Below, piece after piece: positions 25,540 to 35,400 of a stretch of 64,000 nucleotides of DNA. Under the pieces are notes generated by a model that was not told the origin of the DNA, searched no databases, and saw only the letters and a list, made by a program, of their open reading frames with translations. Position 1 is the first letter of the stretch, and each line of letters begins with the position of its first letter. Both the position numbers and the translations under genes were made by a program. Origin of the DNA: Bremerella alba (GTDB lineage Bacteria > Planctomycetota > Planctomycetia > Pirellulales > Pirellulaceae); the NCBI RefSeq assembly GCF_013618625.1, contig NZ_JABRWO010000002.1, positions 372,001 through 436,000 on the forward strand, in the 5' to 3' direction.

Positions 25540-25660
25540 TGGCCCCTGGCGGCCGACCGCTGGGGGCGTTTTTTTGTAGATGCTTCGGACGCCAGAGCTA
25601 TGCCTCCGAAAATCTCGGGGGTTCGGAGCAGATTCCCCAAGACACCTGCTTAAGTGAGAG
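25540..25660 (-). pseudogene. Degenerate tandem copy of the 42-residue small gene
   Basis: Reading minus-strand from about 25657, SLKQVSWGIC matches SLKKVTWGLC of the neighbouring gene. The frame is then lost, and the match resumes one frame over as EIFGGIALASEASTKKR and SAARG, against YDICKGKAPGTVARTKR and SAARG in the intact copy. No start codon or ribosome-binding site remains at the 5' end. The two copies are about 260 bases apart, so an old duplication with frameshift decay is the best reading. Confidence 0.5.
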
Positions 25661-25991
25661 GCTGATATTTAAAAAAATGGTTAGAGTTGCCGCCCTTTAG
25701 GGCCGCTCTTTTTGGCGCCGTTTGCTTTCGTGCGGGCACCGCAGCCGGTGTGAAGAGTTCTTCGACATAGGTTGTCAGCTTCCGCTCCTTCATCATGCGT
25801 CGTTCACCAGATGGCGCTTGCTCGGGCAGGTAACGGGTGGCAAGTCGGCGTATTGTTACACCTCGGATAGATTGGAACGATTCACTGCCGTCCGTTGTGA
25901 GTTGTTCTTTTTCCCTGAATCGTCCCGTTGGACTCGATCCAATGCCACAAATTTCTGCGACATCAGCGTCGGCTTGGCCTAGCGGTAGGGC
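25650..25991 (-). pseudogene. Open frame without a start codon, likely the 3' remnant of a lost gene
   Basis: The minus-strand frame is open for 113 codons from 25991 down to the TAA at 25650-25652, bounded upstream by an in-frame TGA (25992-25994). It has protein-like content: DADVAEICGIGSSPTGRF, SIRGVTIRRLATRYLPEQ, and a basic, Pro/Ala-rich end (VPARKQTAPKRAALKGG). There is no start near its 5' end; the first ATGs are at 25793-25796, about two thirds of the way in. The frame looks like the carboxyl-terminal part of a DNA-binding or mobile-element protein whose 5' part was removed by recombination. I do not recognise the family. Confidence 0.4.
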
Positions 25992-26106
25992 TCATTATTC
26001 TTGAGCATTAAAGTAGGTGATTATGACCAGCTTCCGTGCCAATGCAATGACAATTAACTGCCGGTTCCAGCAAGGGCTTGAGAAGGTTTGTGGTAAACAA
26101 GGTGCG

Positions 26107-26331
26107 TTAGTCGTTGCTTGAAGAGAGCCAATGCTCTTCCAGCCAACGGATCTCAGCGGTCAACGCGTTACTTCGACTACCGAAAGGTCCGAGTTGTGGT
26201 CCACCGACGGGCGAAAGATCCGCGAACCACTGACCTTCTTCGTTCGGTTCGACATGAGAACCTCGCGAGATCGACAGTTTGCCGAGCGCATGGACAGACG
26301 ATTCTGCGAACGGCGCGATAATAGCTCCCAA
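26107..26331 (-). CDS. Small open frame with a GGPQLGPF motif, unknown function (possibly a fragment)
   Basis: The frame of about 74 residues ends at 26107 and reads NEEGQWFADLSPVGGPQLGPF in its middle, followed by SRSNALTAEIRWLEEHWL. The 'WFADLSPVGGP.LGPF....ALTAE..WLEEHW' pattern seems to recur in short planctomycete proteins near integrases; this is memory of a pattern, not a search result. The start is uncertain: only a TTG at 26331 opens the frame, and it overlaps the fragment upstream. Treat as a possible intact small gene of a mobile element. Confidence 0.4.
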   Translation of the reverse strand: MGAIIAPFAESSVHALGKLSISRGSHVEPNEEGQWFADLSPVGGPQLGPFGSRSNALTAEIRWLEEHWLSSSND

Positions 26332-26600
26332 GGCCTGTCGTGGAGGCCGTTCTCATAGATCTGCTTGGCGACGAGGTTTGCCACCGGATCAAAATCGCCG
26401 AACGTAAGCTCGATTGGCGCAACTTCACGGATCTCTGCAGGATGAAGATAGTTTTCCAGACTACGCTTGCGTGTAAGCACCGCACGACATTGCGGCCGCA
26501 GGTTGATCACTTCGGCAAGTTCCTGACGCTGTTCCGTTTCGGGCGGCACTTCGTGGTCGAGCAAGAAGAACTCCGGCTTGCCCAGACGTGGTCCTGAAAA
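26300..26600 (-). pseudogene. Internal/C-terminal fragment of a TOPRIM-like (OLD-family-type) nuclease or ATPase
   Basis: In the minus-strand frame, GKPEFFLLDHEVPPETEQR is followed by CRAVLTRKRSLENYLHP and IELTFGDFDPVANLVAKQIY. The acidic 'LLD.E' strand end and the R-LE-YL element with later FGDFD acidic residues resemble the TOPRIM metal site of OLD-family nucleases. No start, no N-terminal ATPase part and no proper C-terminus are present. It abuts the point where the second tyrosine recombinase is cut off (about 26590-26600), so two genes were joined by deletion. Confidence 0.45.
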
Positions 26601-27399
26601 GGATGCTCCGAGTTAAATCGGCAACCTCCTTTCGGATCGGAATCACGCGTGTCTTTTTGGTTTTAGAAGCATAGACCCTCCACATCATGCCGCGATCGCT
26701 CTCGATGACATCGTTACCCGTTATCTGAGCCAATTCCGAGAATGGCCGCAGGCCAGTATGAATTGCCGCGAACAGAAAATCGCGATAGGGCTCATCCGTA
26801 GCGTCGTAAAGTGCCCGTTCATCCTCGGTACTGAAGGAATGTAGCCGAGGACAATGTGCAGGCTTGGTTAAGCCGCGAAGCGGATTGGAAACTGAATAAG
26901 AATTTTGAGCGTGGTTGAACGCTGCCATAACTGCTTCAATGGCGAAACGACGGGTTGCCGAAGACTTCCACGTGGAATGCGTTTCCACCCAATGCAGCAC
27001 ATGTGTCTTGCGTAAGTCACAGAGTGGCAATGCGCCGCAATACTTACAGAGGTCCTGCAAGAAACGTCGCACTTCCTTCTCATACTCGATGCTGATCTCT
27101 CCGGCTCTCGATCGCTTCTCACAGTTCTCAATGTAGATGGAGCACACTTTTGCCACGATCCAGTCGCTTTCCTCAGCCGGTTTCACTTCGGGACGCCAGT
27201 CTCCCGCGGCCTTAACACGTGCCAAGGCCAGTTCCGCCTGATCAATGCAATTCTGGCCGCGAACCGGATCGCCCCTCTCATCCAAGAGCCGGACCCGTCG
27301 CTTCGTTCCCGGCGGCGTAAAGTACCACGAGTCAGTCTGACGCCAGTACCAGGCACGCCCGCGAGAACGACGCTTGCGTCCTGTGTTTGCCTTAGCCAT
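26595..27399 (-). pseudogene. Tyrosine recombinase (integrase), truncated paralogue lacking its catalytic C-terminus
   Basis: Starting at the ATG at 27399, the protein matches the upstream integrase over most of its length: WYWRQTDSWYFTPPGTKRR, DLCKYCGALPLCDLRKTHVL, and the catalytic-domain start FAAIHTGLRPFSELAQI (first catalytic Arg) and VYASKTKKTRVIP (catalytic Lys). Just after RKEVADLTRSILF (about 26600) similarity ends and sequence of another gene begins; the C-terminal HxxR/H/Tyr part is missing, so it cannot recombine DNA. The ATG overlaps the stop of the intact integrase by eight bases, so the two were coexpressed. Two integrases in tandem are common in elements that use several recombinases. 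Confidence 0.75.
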
Positions 27400-28648
27400 G
27401 ACGCTTATTCCTGCTGGTGGATGCCTTGGTACGTTTAGGTCTTGTCTTTGTGGCGGACGACGCGGCACTCTTCTTTCGCTTCGCAGGGGGAGACTTTGCC
27501 TGTGTACTGGCGGGTAGCGTCGATTCTCCGATGGCCTTCCAAAGAGGATCCTGATAATGCTTTCCCCACTCCTTGCCGTAATGATCGTAAGCCACCTTGG
27601 GCGTGTCTCCCATCAACTCCGCTAAGGTTTCAATGGTGCATCCGGCACCGTTATTCCAAAAGCCGGATAGCATTCGATGGGCAAAGGTATGACGCGATGT
27701 ATAACAGGAATACTTCTTTCTGAGCGGATCGTCATTCCAGCCGATCTTTTCTCTCAAGTCGATAAAACGAACGACTCCGGTCGTTCGTTTCCAAGGCTTT
27801 CCCAATGTATTCCGAAAGACTGGCAAGCCTGACCCTCGCGGAGCGGACTTCATGAGTTGGCGAGTCAGCTCTGCCACTTCGGGTCGTACGGGAATCTTGC
27901 GAGTTTTTTTGGTTTTGCTCGCATAGACTCGCCACATCATTCCTCGTGGCGTCTCTTCGACATCTTCCGCTTTTATTTGTGCGAGCTCGCTAAAGGGACG
28001 AAGCCCTGTATGAATCGCGGCAAAGAGGAAATTGCCAAAGCAAGGTTCCGTGACCTTGTAAATTGCCTTCTCATCTTCCGGAGAGAATGACGTAAGCCGA
28101 GGTTCTGCCTTGGGAAGCTTGATTCCCTTGATCGGGTTACTGATACCGTGCATCTCCTCAACGCGATTGAAGGCTGCCATGACGACAGCAATAATGCAGC
28201 GACGCGTCGCGGGACTCTTCCATGATTCGTGCTGATCAACCCATTCCAGAATATGACCCCGTTTGAGTTGGCTAACTGGCAGTGCACCGCAGTAGCTGCA
28301 AAGATCGTTGAGCCACTGAGTCGCATTCCGATGATATCCCTCGCTGACGGAACCATCGTTCTGGCTTCGTTCCGTATACACCAAGTAGTCCGAGCAAACA
28401 CGAGCGACCAACCAGGGCTGTCCCAGGGCAGGGCCTTCATTCGATTCGCTATCCCAAGACAATTTCTCCCGTGCCAACGAGATCTCGGCGGCCTCTTTGT
28501 TATCCTTTCCCCGAATCCTCTCTCCTTGGTCATCGAATAGGGCGATACGCTTCTTCGTCCCGGGAAGTGTGTAATACCAGCAATCCGTTTGCTTCCAGTG
28601 CCAGGCCGATCCGTGAGACTGACGTCGCTGCTTCGTTTTTCTCGCCAT
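27392..28648 (-). CDS. Tyrosine recombinase/integrase
   Basis: The 418-residue protein from the ATG at 28648 (AAGGA nine bases upstream) has a core-binding SAM-like N-domain and a tyrosine-recombinase catalytic domain: HTGLRPFSELAQ (Arg I), VYASKTKKTRKIP (Lys), YTSRHTFAHRML (Arg II; a Tyr stands where His of HxxR is usual) and MGDTPKVAYDHYGKEW with the nucleophile Tyr among the two tyrosines. The GD pair replaces the usual GH. A basic Lys/Ser/Thr tail of about 40 residues follows. Similar recombinases occur in many planctomycetes. It is followed by the truncated paralogue and gene fragments, marking this region as an old integration site; no att sites could be identified. Confidence 0.85.
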   Translation of the reverse strand: MARKTKQRRQSHGSAWHWKQTDCWYYTLPGTKKRIALFDDQGERIRGKDNKEAAEISLAREKLSWDSESNEGPALGQPWLVARVCSDYLVYTERSQNDGSVSEGYHRNATQWLNDLCSYCGALPVSQLKRGHILEWVDQHESWKSPATRRCIIAVVMAAFNRVEEMHGISNPIKGIKLPKAEPRLTSFSPEDEKAIYKVTEPCFGNFLFAAIHTGLRPFSELAQIKAEDVEETPRGMMWRVYASKTKKTRKIPVRPEVAELTRQLMKSAPRGSGLPVFRNTLGKPWKRTTGVVRFIDLREKIGWNDDPLRKKYSCYTSRHTFAHRMLSGFWNNGAGCTIETLAELMGDTPKVAYDHYGKEWGKHYQDPLWKAIGESTLPASTQAKSPPAKRKKSAASSATKTRPKRTKASTSRNKRHG

Positions 28649-28773
28649 AACTCATATCCTTCCACACGACGGCATGTACGCACAATCGTTGACCTTGTCC
28701 TCGCCGCCGACGATACTAGTGCTGCCTTTCACCCATCCCACCGAACACGAAATCTCATGGAGCCGCTTAGACT

Positions 28774-30252
28774 ATGCATGGCTTGATTAAACCGACTCAA
28801 GAAATCCCCAGCCCAAATTTACTACACAGATTTACTACACTTATCTTTATCCTGACTCTTTCGTCAGCTGCATTATACCCGATCAATCAGGCACATTCAG
28901 CCGAAAAATACCGTGTACCAAATATCATACTCATCTTCATCGACGACATGGGCTGGGGAGATTTCTCGAGCTTCGGAAACGAGGCCGCCACAACTCAGCA
29001 CTGCGATCGCCTGGCCAAAGAAGGCATTCGCTTCACGCAGTTTTATGTCAACTCACCGATCTGCTCGCCATCGCGGGCTGCCATCTCGACGGGTCAATAT
29101 CCGCAGCGGTGGAAGATTACCTCGTACCTGGCCCATCGGAGACTTAACCAACGGCGAGGCATGGCCCAATGGCTCGATCCTGCCGCACCGATGCTGGCCG
29201 GCTTCCTGCACGACGCTGGGTACGCAACTGGTCACTTCGGCAAGTGGCACCTGGGAGGCCAACGCGACGTGGGTGAGGCACCGCTGATCACTGAGTATGG
29301 CTTCGATGCTTCGCTCACCAACTTCGAAGGCCTGGGAGATCGCGTTCTGGCAGAACTCGATGCCTACGATGGAGAAAAGGCTAAGCTTCACACACTGGGC
29401 AGCGACAAGCTTGGTCGCGGCAAAATCACCTGGGAGAAACGCGATCAGGTTACGAAAACGTTCGTCAACGCAACCATCGATTTCATCAAGCATGCGAAAG
29501 CCAACGATCAACCGTTTTATGTGAACGTTTGGCCCGATGACGTGCACAGTCCTTTCTTTCCGCCCAAGGAGCGTCGGGGCGACCAAAGCAAGCGACAACT
29601 TTACTTAGGCGTTTTGGAAACCATGGACGAGCAATTGGGCGAGCTCTTCGACTTTATACGCAGCGACGCCCAACTGCGCGACAACACGTTGATCGTGATG
29701 TGCTCAGACAACGGCCCAGAGGTGGGCGCTGGCAGCGCCGGGCCATACCGCAGCCACAAGACGGCCCTTTATGAAGGGGGCATTCGGTCTCCGCTAATCG
29801 TGTGGGGACCTGGTTTAATCGACTCCGGCAAAAGCGGAACGACGAACGACACCTCCGTTTTCGCGGCGTTCGACCTGGTACCGAGCCTGCTTTCCATTTG
29901 CGGTACCAATGCCAAGCAAGGCGTCACGTTCGATGGCGAAGCATTGCCAGGCGTGCTGCTCGGCCAGTCCGAAGCTTCCCACTCCACACCACTCTGTTTT
30001 CGTCGTCCGCCGGATCGACCAGAACTGCAAGGCCAACAACTTCCCGACCTGGCCGTCCGCGATGGAAATTGGAAACTACTTTGCAGCTACGATGGCAGCG
30101 ACGAGCAGTTGTACGATCTCCAACAAGACCCCGGAGAGACGACTAACGTTGCACAGCAGCATACTGAAGTGGTTCGCTCATTAAAAAAGACTGTCCTCCA
30201 GTGGCATCACAGCATGCCACCAGATAACGGCCCAGCCTGGGAACCCAAGTAA
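28774..30252 (+). CDS. Secreted sulfatase (type I, formylglycine-dependent)
   Basis: The 492-residue protein has a signal segment (TLIFILTLSSAALYPIN) and the sulfatase core from about residue 47: NIILIFIDDMGWGDFSSF with the metal-binding Asp pair, and Cys97 in PICSPSRAAISTGQ, the C-x-P-S-R signature whose Cys is converted to formylglycine by FGE. GHFGKWHLGG (catalytic Lys/His) and VMCSDNGPEVG (metal Asp/Asn) follow, and DLQQDPGETTN marks the C-terminal subdomain. Length matches GalNAc-6-sulfatase/arylsulfatase-A-like S1 enzymes. Planctomycetes carry many such genes for sulfated algal polysaccharides. It lies alone between the integrase region and a convergent BON-domain gene. Confidence 0.92.
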   Translation: MHGLIKPTQEIPSPNLLHRFTTLIFILTLSSAALYPINQAHSAEKYRVPNIILIFIDDMGWGDFSSFGNEAATTQHCDRLAKEGIRFTQFYVNSPICSPSRAAISTGQYPQRWKITSYLAHRRLNQRRGMAQWLDPAAPMLAGFLHDAGYATGHFGKWHLGGQRDVGEAPLITEYGFDASLTNFEGLGDRVLAELDAYDGEKAKLHTLGSDKLGRGKITWEKRDQVTKTFVNATIDFIKHAKANDQPFYVNVWPDDVHSPFFPPKERRGDQSKRQLYLGVLETMDEQLGELFDFIRSDAQLRDNTLIVMCSDNGPEVGAGSAGPYRSHKTALYEGGIRSPLIVWGPGLIDSGKSGTTNDTSVFAAFDLVPSLLSICGTNAKQGVTFDGEALPGVLLGQSEASHSTPLCFRRPPDRPELQGQQLPDLAVRDGNWKLLCSYDGSDEQLYDLQQDPGETTNVAQQHTEVVRSLKKTVLQWHHSMPPDNGPAWEPK

Positions 30253-30265
30253 TTGTCTCGGAACT

Positions 30266-31813
30266 CTATTGTTCGTCAGTCTCGAGCAAGCCCAATCCAG
30301 GTGTCAGTTCCAGTTCGTTTTTAACGAGCGTGGCCCCTGCTTCATAGGCATTATCGGTCGCCGCATTTCGAGCAGCGTACCCGGCTACGGTACCGCTGAG
30401 TGTGGCAATTCCATTTTCAACCGTGACATTCACCTTTTGAGAGTCGACGAACGGGCTCCACCACAGCTCACTCTCAATGCTATCTTGTAATTGTTGATCA
30501 CTCTTAAGTGGTGCACGTTTCTCGTAATTGGTAATCGACGATTTATCAATCAGCCGATCCGTCACATAAGGATCGTTGATATAATTTTTCTGCTTGGTGA
30601 CTAAAAGATCGTTTTCAATCTTCTCCACCCCCTGAACCTCAGCAGTAATATGTTCAGCCCAGTCTCGTTCAAAGCTTGAATCGACCGTACCAATCAGCTT
30701 CACAACTCCGTCGTTGACTTCTGTTTTGAACTCATAGCTCTCGACGTATGGATCATCGGCCAAAGCAATGATCACGTCCTTGTCTATCTGGCTATCTGAT
30801 TTTTGGTCGGAAGAGATCACTTTTACGTTGTTGGTCACCGAATGGATGCCGACAACATTCTCAACATCTTCCCCAGCTGCAATTTTCGCTTGGACAGTGG
30901 CGACTTCTCCGGAGAGAACCGCCGACGAACCAGACATTTCTACATCGATGTCAAACCCGAACACTCGGGGATCAAGCCGCAGAGCGTGCTTGGCATCTTT
31001 CATCAATTGATCTGAGCTCTTATTGACGAAGCGTTTCGCGCGAACGTCCTCGTCGTTGGCCCATTGCTTCACTTCTAACGCGGTCGCTTTGACCGCTGTG
31101 ACGCCAGGTAACCACGCCGCACTTCGTGCTCGAACCTTTTCCGCCAGCGTACCGACGGTACCCGAGAGCGTTACGGTACCATCATCTACTGATACATGAA
31201 CGTACATTTCGTCGACATATGGATCCCAACGAAGCACGGCCTCGATCTCTGTCAATAGTTCCGTATCTGATCGATCATCAACAAGGTCGACCGTCAACTC
31301 TTCTTCCACCTCTTGAACACCGATCACGCGTTTGACAACCCGCAAAACAATTTCTTTTTCGCGGTACGATTGAACCTTGCCGCGTAGTACGACAGCACCC
31401 TTGGCAACCGAAACCTCAACTTCGTACGCTTCGGTAACAGGATTGTTCTCGAGCGCCCGGACAACGTTCTTCCGTATCTTTTCGTCATCGATATTAGGTA
31501 TATCTTTGACCTTAATCTTATTCACGACCGCCTGGACACCCTTTACGGTCTGAACGACGCGTACTGCGCGATCGCGAGCCAAAATGGTAGTTACTCGACC
31601 ATCAAGGGTGACGACTCCGTCTTCGCTTTTTACATCCACGCCAACAATGTGGGTGCCTGGGTCGGTAAGTAGCTGAGACACTACACGTTCTCGAATCGTG
31701 GCATCGGATAAGATCTGGCGTGTTTCGGCTTGAGCCAGCAACTGAGGTACGCTAATGCCAAGGACAACGACGATCGAAATTACTGTCAGCCATGAACTTA
31801 GAGAGTTGTGCAT
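30266..31813 (-). CDS. Exported protein with six BON domains
   Basis: The 515-residue protein has an N-terminal signal (VISIVVVLGISVPQLLAQA). I count six BON units, roughly at residues 36-102, 107-178, 185-250, 268-337, 342-409 and 433-505, each with the BON pattern of a helix followed by V.V..G.V.L.G.V and a terminal helix ending in GV..V.N; clear examples are EDGVVTLDGRV, KGAVVLRGKV, DDGTVTLSGTV, GSSAVLSGEV, NDGVVKLIGTV and NGIATLSGTV. BON domains are found in envelope stress and phospholipid-binding proteins such as OsmY, which has two; six is unusually many. Signal plus BON repeats suggest a periplasmic shock-response protein. Divergent from the rhodanese gene. Confidence 0.9.
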   Translation of the reverse strand: MHNSLSSWLTVISIVVVLGISVPQLLAQAETRQILSDATIRERVVSQLLTDPGTHIVGVDVKSEDGVVTLDGRVTTILARDRAVRVVQTVKGVQAVVNKIKVKDIPNIDDEKIRKNVVRALENNPVTEAYEVEVSVAKGAVVLRGKVQSYREKEIVLRVVKRVIGVQEVEEELTVDLVDDRSDTELLTEIEAVLRWDPYVDEMYVHVSVDDGTVTLSGTVGTLAEKVRARSAAWLPGVTAVKATALEVKQWANDEDVRAKRFVNKSSDQLMKDAKHALRLDPRVFGFDIDVEMSGSSAVLSGEVATVQAKIAAGEDVENVVGIHSVTNNVKVISSDQKSDSQIDKDVIIALADDPYVESYEFKTEVNDGVVKLIGTVDSSFERDWAEHITAEVQGVEKIENDLLVTKQKNYINDPYVTDRLIDKSSITNYEKRAPLKSDQQLQDSIESELWWSPFVDSQKVNVTVENGIATLSGTVAGYAARNAATDNAYEAGATLVKNELELTPGLGLLETDEQ

Positions 31814-32006
31814 GGTTTTCTCCCTTCTCGTAATTGAATGAGAATGCCCAGAGATTTCCCGATGGTTAGATCGGAAATTCGCGTATCACATCATCCAGCA
31901 ATGTCGATGCCATGCCGCTCCTGTTTCCATGTTTGCGTTGAGTTGGAACGCCGCTTGCAGGCTTCTATCCGTGACTTTTCACACTGAATTTAACAAGGAG
32001 GACGTC

Positions 32007-32339
32007 ATGAAAACGTTAACCGCTGACCAGCTGAAAACGCGTCAGAATCAGGGAGAACGATTGACTCTTATCAACACGCTTAACGAAGAGAACTTCGAAA
32101 AGACTAAAATTCCCGGCTCGCTCAACATTCCGCTAGAAGCCGCTGACTTCGAGAAGCGAGTCGAGCAGGCGATTGGTGGGAAGAATCAGCCGGTGGTCGT
32201 CTATTGTGCCAGTTCACAATGCCCTTCGTCGGATAAGGCTGCCAAGAAGTTGGACGAAGCGGGCTTTACCGCGGTGTATGACTTTGAAGGCGGTGCCGAA
32301 CAGTGGCAAGAGGAAGGTGGCCACTTGGCCACGGCATAA
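32007..32339 (+). CDS. Rhodanese-domain protein
   Basis: The ATG at 32007 is preceded by a strong ribosome-binding site, AAGGAGG at 31996-32002. The 110-residue product is a single-domain rhodanese: HINTLN-like entry LTLINTLNEENFEKTKIPGS (Asp/Asn-rich start and 'HIPGA'-like turn), and the active-site loop VVVYCASSQCPSSDKAA with the catalytic Cys followed by a second Cys. No export signal, so it is cytoplasmic. Function may be sulfur transfer or redox sensing. A strong terminator hairpin follows at 32364. Confidence 0.85.
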   Translation: MKTLTADQLKTRQNQGERLTLINTLNEENFEKTKIPGSLNIPLEAADFEKRVEQAIGGKNQPVVVYCASSQCPSSDKAAKKLDEAGFTAVYDFEGGAEQWQEEGGHLATA

Positions 32340-32363
32340 AAATCACTAAGCCATCGACATAAG

Positions 32364-32401
32364 AAAAGCTTCGACCGGATTAGCCGGTCGAAGCTTTTTT
32401 G
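32364..32401 (+). terminator. Rho-independent terminator after the rhodanese gene
   Basis: A 15-base stem (32364-32378 with 32384-32398) closes a five-base ATTAG loop, with a run of Ts from 32395 to 32401. It lies 25 bases after the rhodanese stop and just before the convergent alpha-2-macroglobulin gene end, so it may serve both. Confidence 0.9.
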
Positions 32402-32427
32402 TTATCGATACCAAGAGCATACTTCTC

Positions 32428-35400
32428 TTAGTCGAGGTCCTTAATCCGGATCTTCATTTCATCCGAATTGCCAACCAGTTCCGGGGCGTACATGGCCTGG
32501 GCGACGGTCGGCAAGGCGCTGAACTTGCCGGGAATCTCGGCCCGCAAGCGGTAAGTCAACGTGTGTTTGCCACGGGGAAGCTGACGCACGAAGAAGGTGA
32601 CCTTCTCGTCTCGCAGTTCCATATAGGCACCCAACGTGTTGCCGTTGTAGCCACTTTGCAGGTCAACCGGTTCGAAGCCTGCGGCTTTCTTATCTTCGAA
32701 CATCAAGTACTCGTAGTCGTTCTTGCTCTCAATCACTAAATCGATTTCGATCAGATCGCCACTGGTGACTTGCGATTCGTTTTCCAAAAGCGTTCGCTTA
32801 TACTTCACGACCTTCTCTTTGAGTGCCTGGCCGCGTGCTCCGACGGCTTTGGCGGTCGCGTCTTCGTCCCGGTCTAAGCGGTAGAAACGTCGCTCGACTT
32901 TAACTTCCAGGCCTGCCTTGGTGATGAAGTCTTCTAACGTGAAGTTCGTCAGGTAGGCACTGTAGTAAACCGGGCCGCTGCCTTTTCGGCGAACTTCCAC
33001 CTTGTGCTCACCATCGGTGAGTTGCATGCCGGTGAGCTCGACCGTGTTGTCCACCGTGAACAGATTCTGCTTGGTGAACTCAGTTTCGGCCTTCTTCTGG
33101 CCATCGATGAAAATCTCGACGGTCATCTCAGGGTTCAGCTCATCGGTGGCCCGCAGGTAATCGGCCATCGCTTCGACGCACAGCGCCGTGTCGCGGGTCG
33201 ACTTCCAGTAGGTGGCATGCTTGCGATTGTTTAGCAAGTACTTCACCAAACGACGGGCAGTCACGTTCTCGGCATCGGTTGCCGCCAATAGCTTCAAGTA
33301 ATAGGCATTCGCTTCGACCGCATCGCCGTACCAATACCACCAACTGCTATCAGCCGGCATTTTCAGGTAGGCCGTTTCGTTCTCCTGATCGGTAACCAGG
33401 TATTGGTCCAGGTTACGCCGCAGCATGGCCAGCTTCTCGGCATCTCCGACTTGATGCAGGGCCAATGCGAACAGTGCTTTGCCATAGACCGAAAGATTGT
33501 TCCGATCACGATAGAGGAACCCTCGCATCGCGTTATTGTTGTGGTCGAGTTCCGCGAGAACACCGAACACGACCGCGTCGAGGTTGTCCGCTTTCAGCTT
33601 CCACGGCTTCTTTTTGTCGTCCGCATTTTGCAGCTTTTGAACTTCCCCTTTCTGGTATTTGATCAGCCACTGCTTGCCACGTTCGATCACGTCAGGCACC
33701 ACGGCGGCCCCATTCCGCTCAGCAATCACAAGCCCACGCACGACCACGGCGGTCGTGTGCGGATAGCTATGCTCGTGATAGCCAGAGAACCAGCCCCAAC
33801 CTCCGTCCGAGTTTTGCATCTCAGTCAGACGCTGAACGCCGCTTTTGACCATCTTGGTAAGCTCGGCGTCGTCGAAGACCGGATTCTTCAGTTTTCCATC
33901 CCAGCCTGCATTCCAGCGATCGTTGCGTTGCGCAGGATCGCCGATCTCTTGAGCGTTGAGATTGTTCTGATGCTCGGCGATCGACTTCAGATCGATCCCC
34001 ATCTCACCCAACACTTTCCGCGTGATGACCGTCGGCACAAAGCGGTTCAGGGTTTGCTCGGTGCATCCGTAGGGATAGTCGATCATGTACGGAAGCGCTT
34101 CGACCATCGCACCCGCCAAGCTAGGCGAGTAGCGGATGATCAGGCGTGAATCTTCCGGTCGACGATCTTCCGGAACGCTGATCGTGATGCTTTGCGAATT
34201 GTGCTCTGGCTGGACGGTGCCGGCCCACGACTCGGTCTTGAGCATTCCGTGCACGTACACCGGGAAGCTTTGCTGCATCGCATCTGATTCTTCGTCGGTC
34301 AGGGCCTTCATCGTGATGGCGGCTTCCCCTTCCTGGGTCACCTTTACCGTCCAGTCGACGCGGACTTCACCACCAGCGGGGATGGTTACCTTCTGCGTCA
34401 ATGGCGAGTCGCTCGACATCAACTCGGCAGGGATGTCCAACGAAACAACCGCCGACTTCTCGGTCTTCAGATAGTTATGCACGTTGGCCGACAGCACCAC
34501 TTCGTCCGTCTGCACGAAGAAGCGTGGGGCCTGCAAGCGAACGATCAAGTTCTTACGCGTAACCACTTCGCTTTCGGCCGAGGCGACTTTGGTGCCTTGC
34601 CCCATCGCCCAGGTACGAATCTTCCAAGCGGTCAGGTTTTCTGGCAGATCCAGCTTGAATTCTGCCTCACCTTTCTCGTTGGTGACAACACCTCCACTCC
34701 ACAAAGCCGTGTCTGCGAAGTTAGATCGTACCGTTGGTTCGACCAAATCGGTGGGTCCCTGGCCGGCTTGTTGGTCCGCCTTGTCTTCTCCGGCCATGGC
34801 CAGAGATTGGGCGGCCAGCGGAGCCGCAGCTGGCATAGCATCGGCCATGGCGCCCTTGGCCATCGCAGCCCCCCTCATTCGCGATTGAACCCCACCGCCA
34901 CGTCCGAATCCTTCAGCTTCCGCTATTTCATCTCGATCACTCAATCCTTCAAATTCGTCGGCCACACTTCGGCCAAACGCACCCAAGTATTGCAGTGCCA
35001 GCTGCCCCTTGGGGGTCAGGTTATGGCTATACAAATTCAGGCTGTGTTCCGTTTGCGGATGATGGTGGCGACGCCACTTCCAGAAGAACTCTTTGATGTC
35101 CGTCACATTCGACCCGCCGCTGATGTATTCGACCGACTTGTCATAGACGGTGATAACCGTTGACCCGACAAACGGTTCGCCGGTGTGATCGGTCAGTTTC
35201 AGCTTGATCTTTCCTTCCCTGCCGGGCAGGTACTCTTTCGCGTCGGTTTCAACTTGAAGGTCAAGCACGCGGGTCTCAGGCGGTACGACAATTTCCTTTG
35301 CTTCGTCATGAACCTGGGCATCGGCGATTGTCACAGCCTCGACAAAGAAGTTGGGCATATCTTTCTTAAGCACCGCAATTTCGTGCACCGTGCTTTTGCC

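Noticed and set aside
25452-25700. Plus-strand open frame over the tandem small-gene region
   Set aside because: It is antisense to the SLK-V-WG-C conserved pair and has no start signal; the conservation is on the minus strand.
25975-26040. tRNA-like segment (GGCCTAGCGGTAGGGC) near the integrase region
   Set aside because: It resembles a D-arm, but I could not build an anticodon arm or a T-arm with GTTCRANNC, so no tRNA or attachment site is called.
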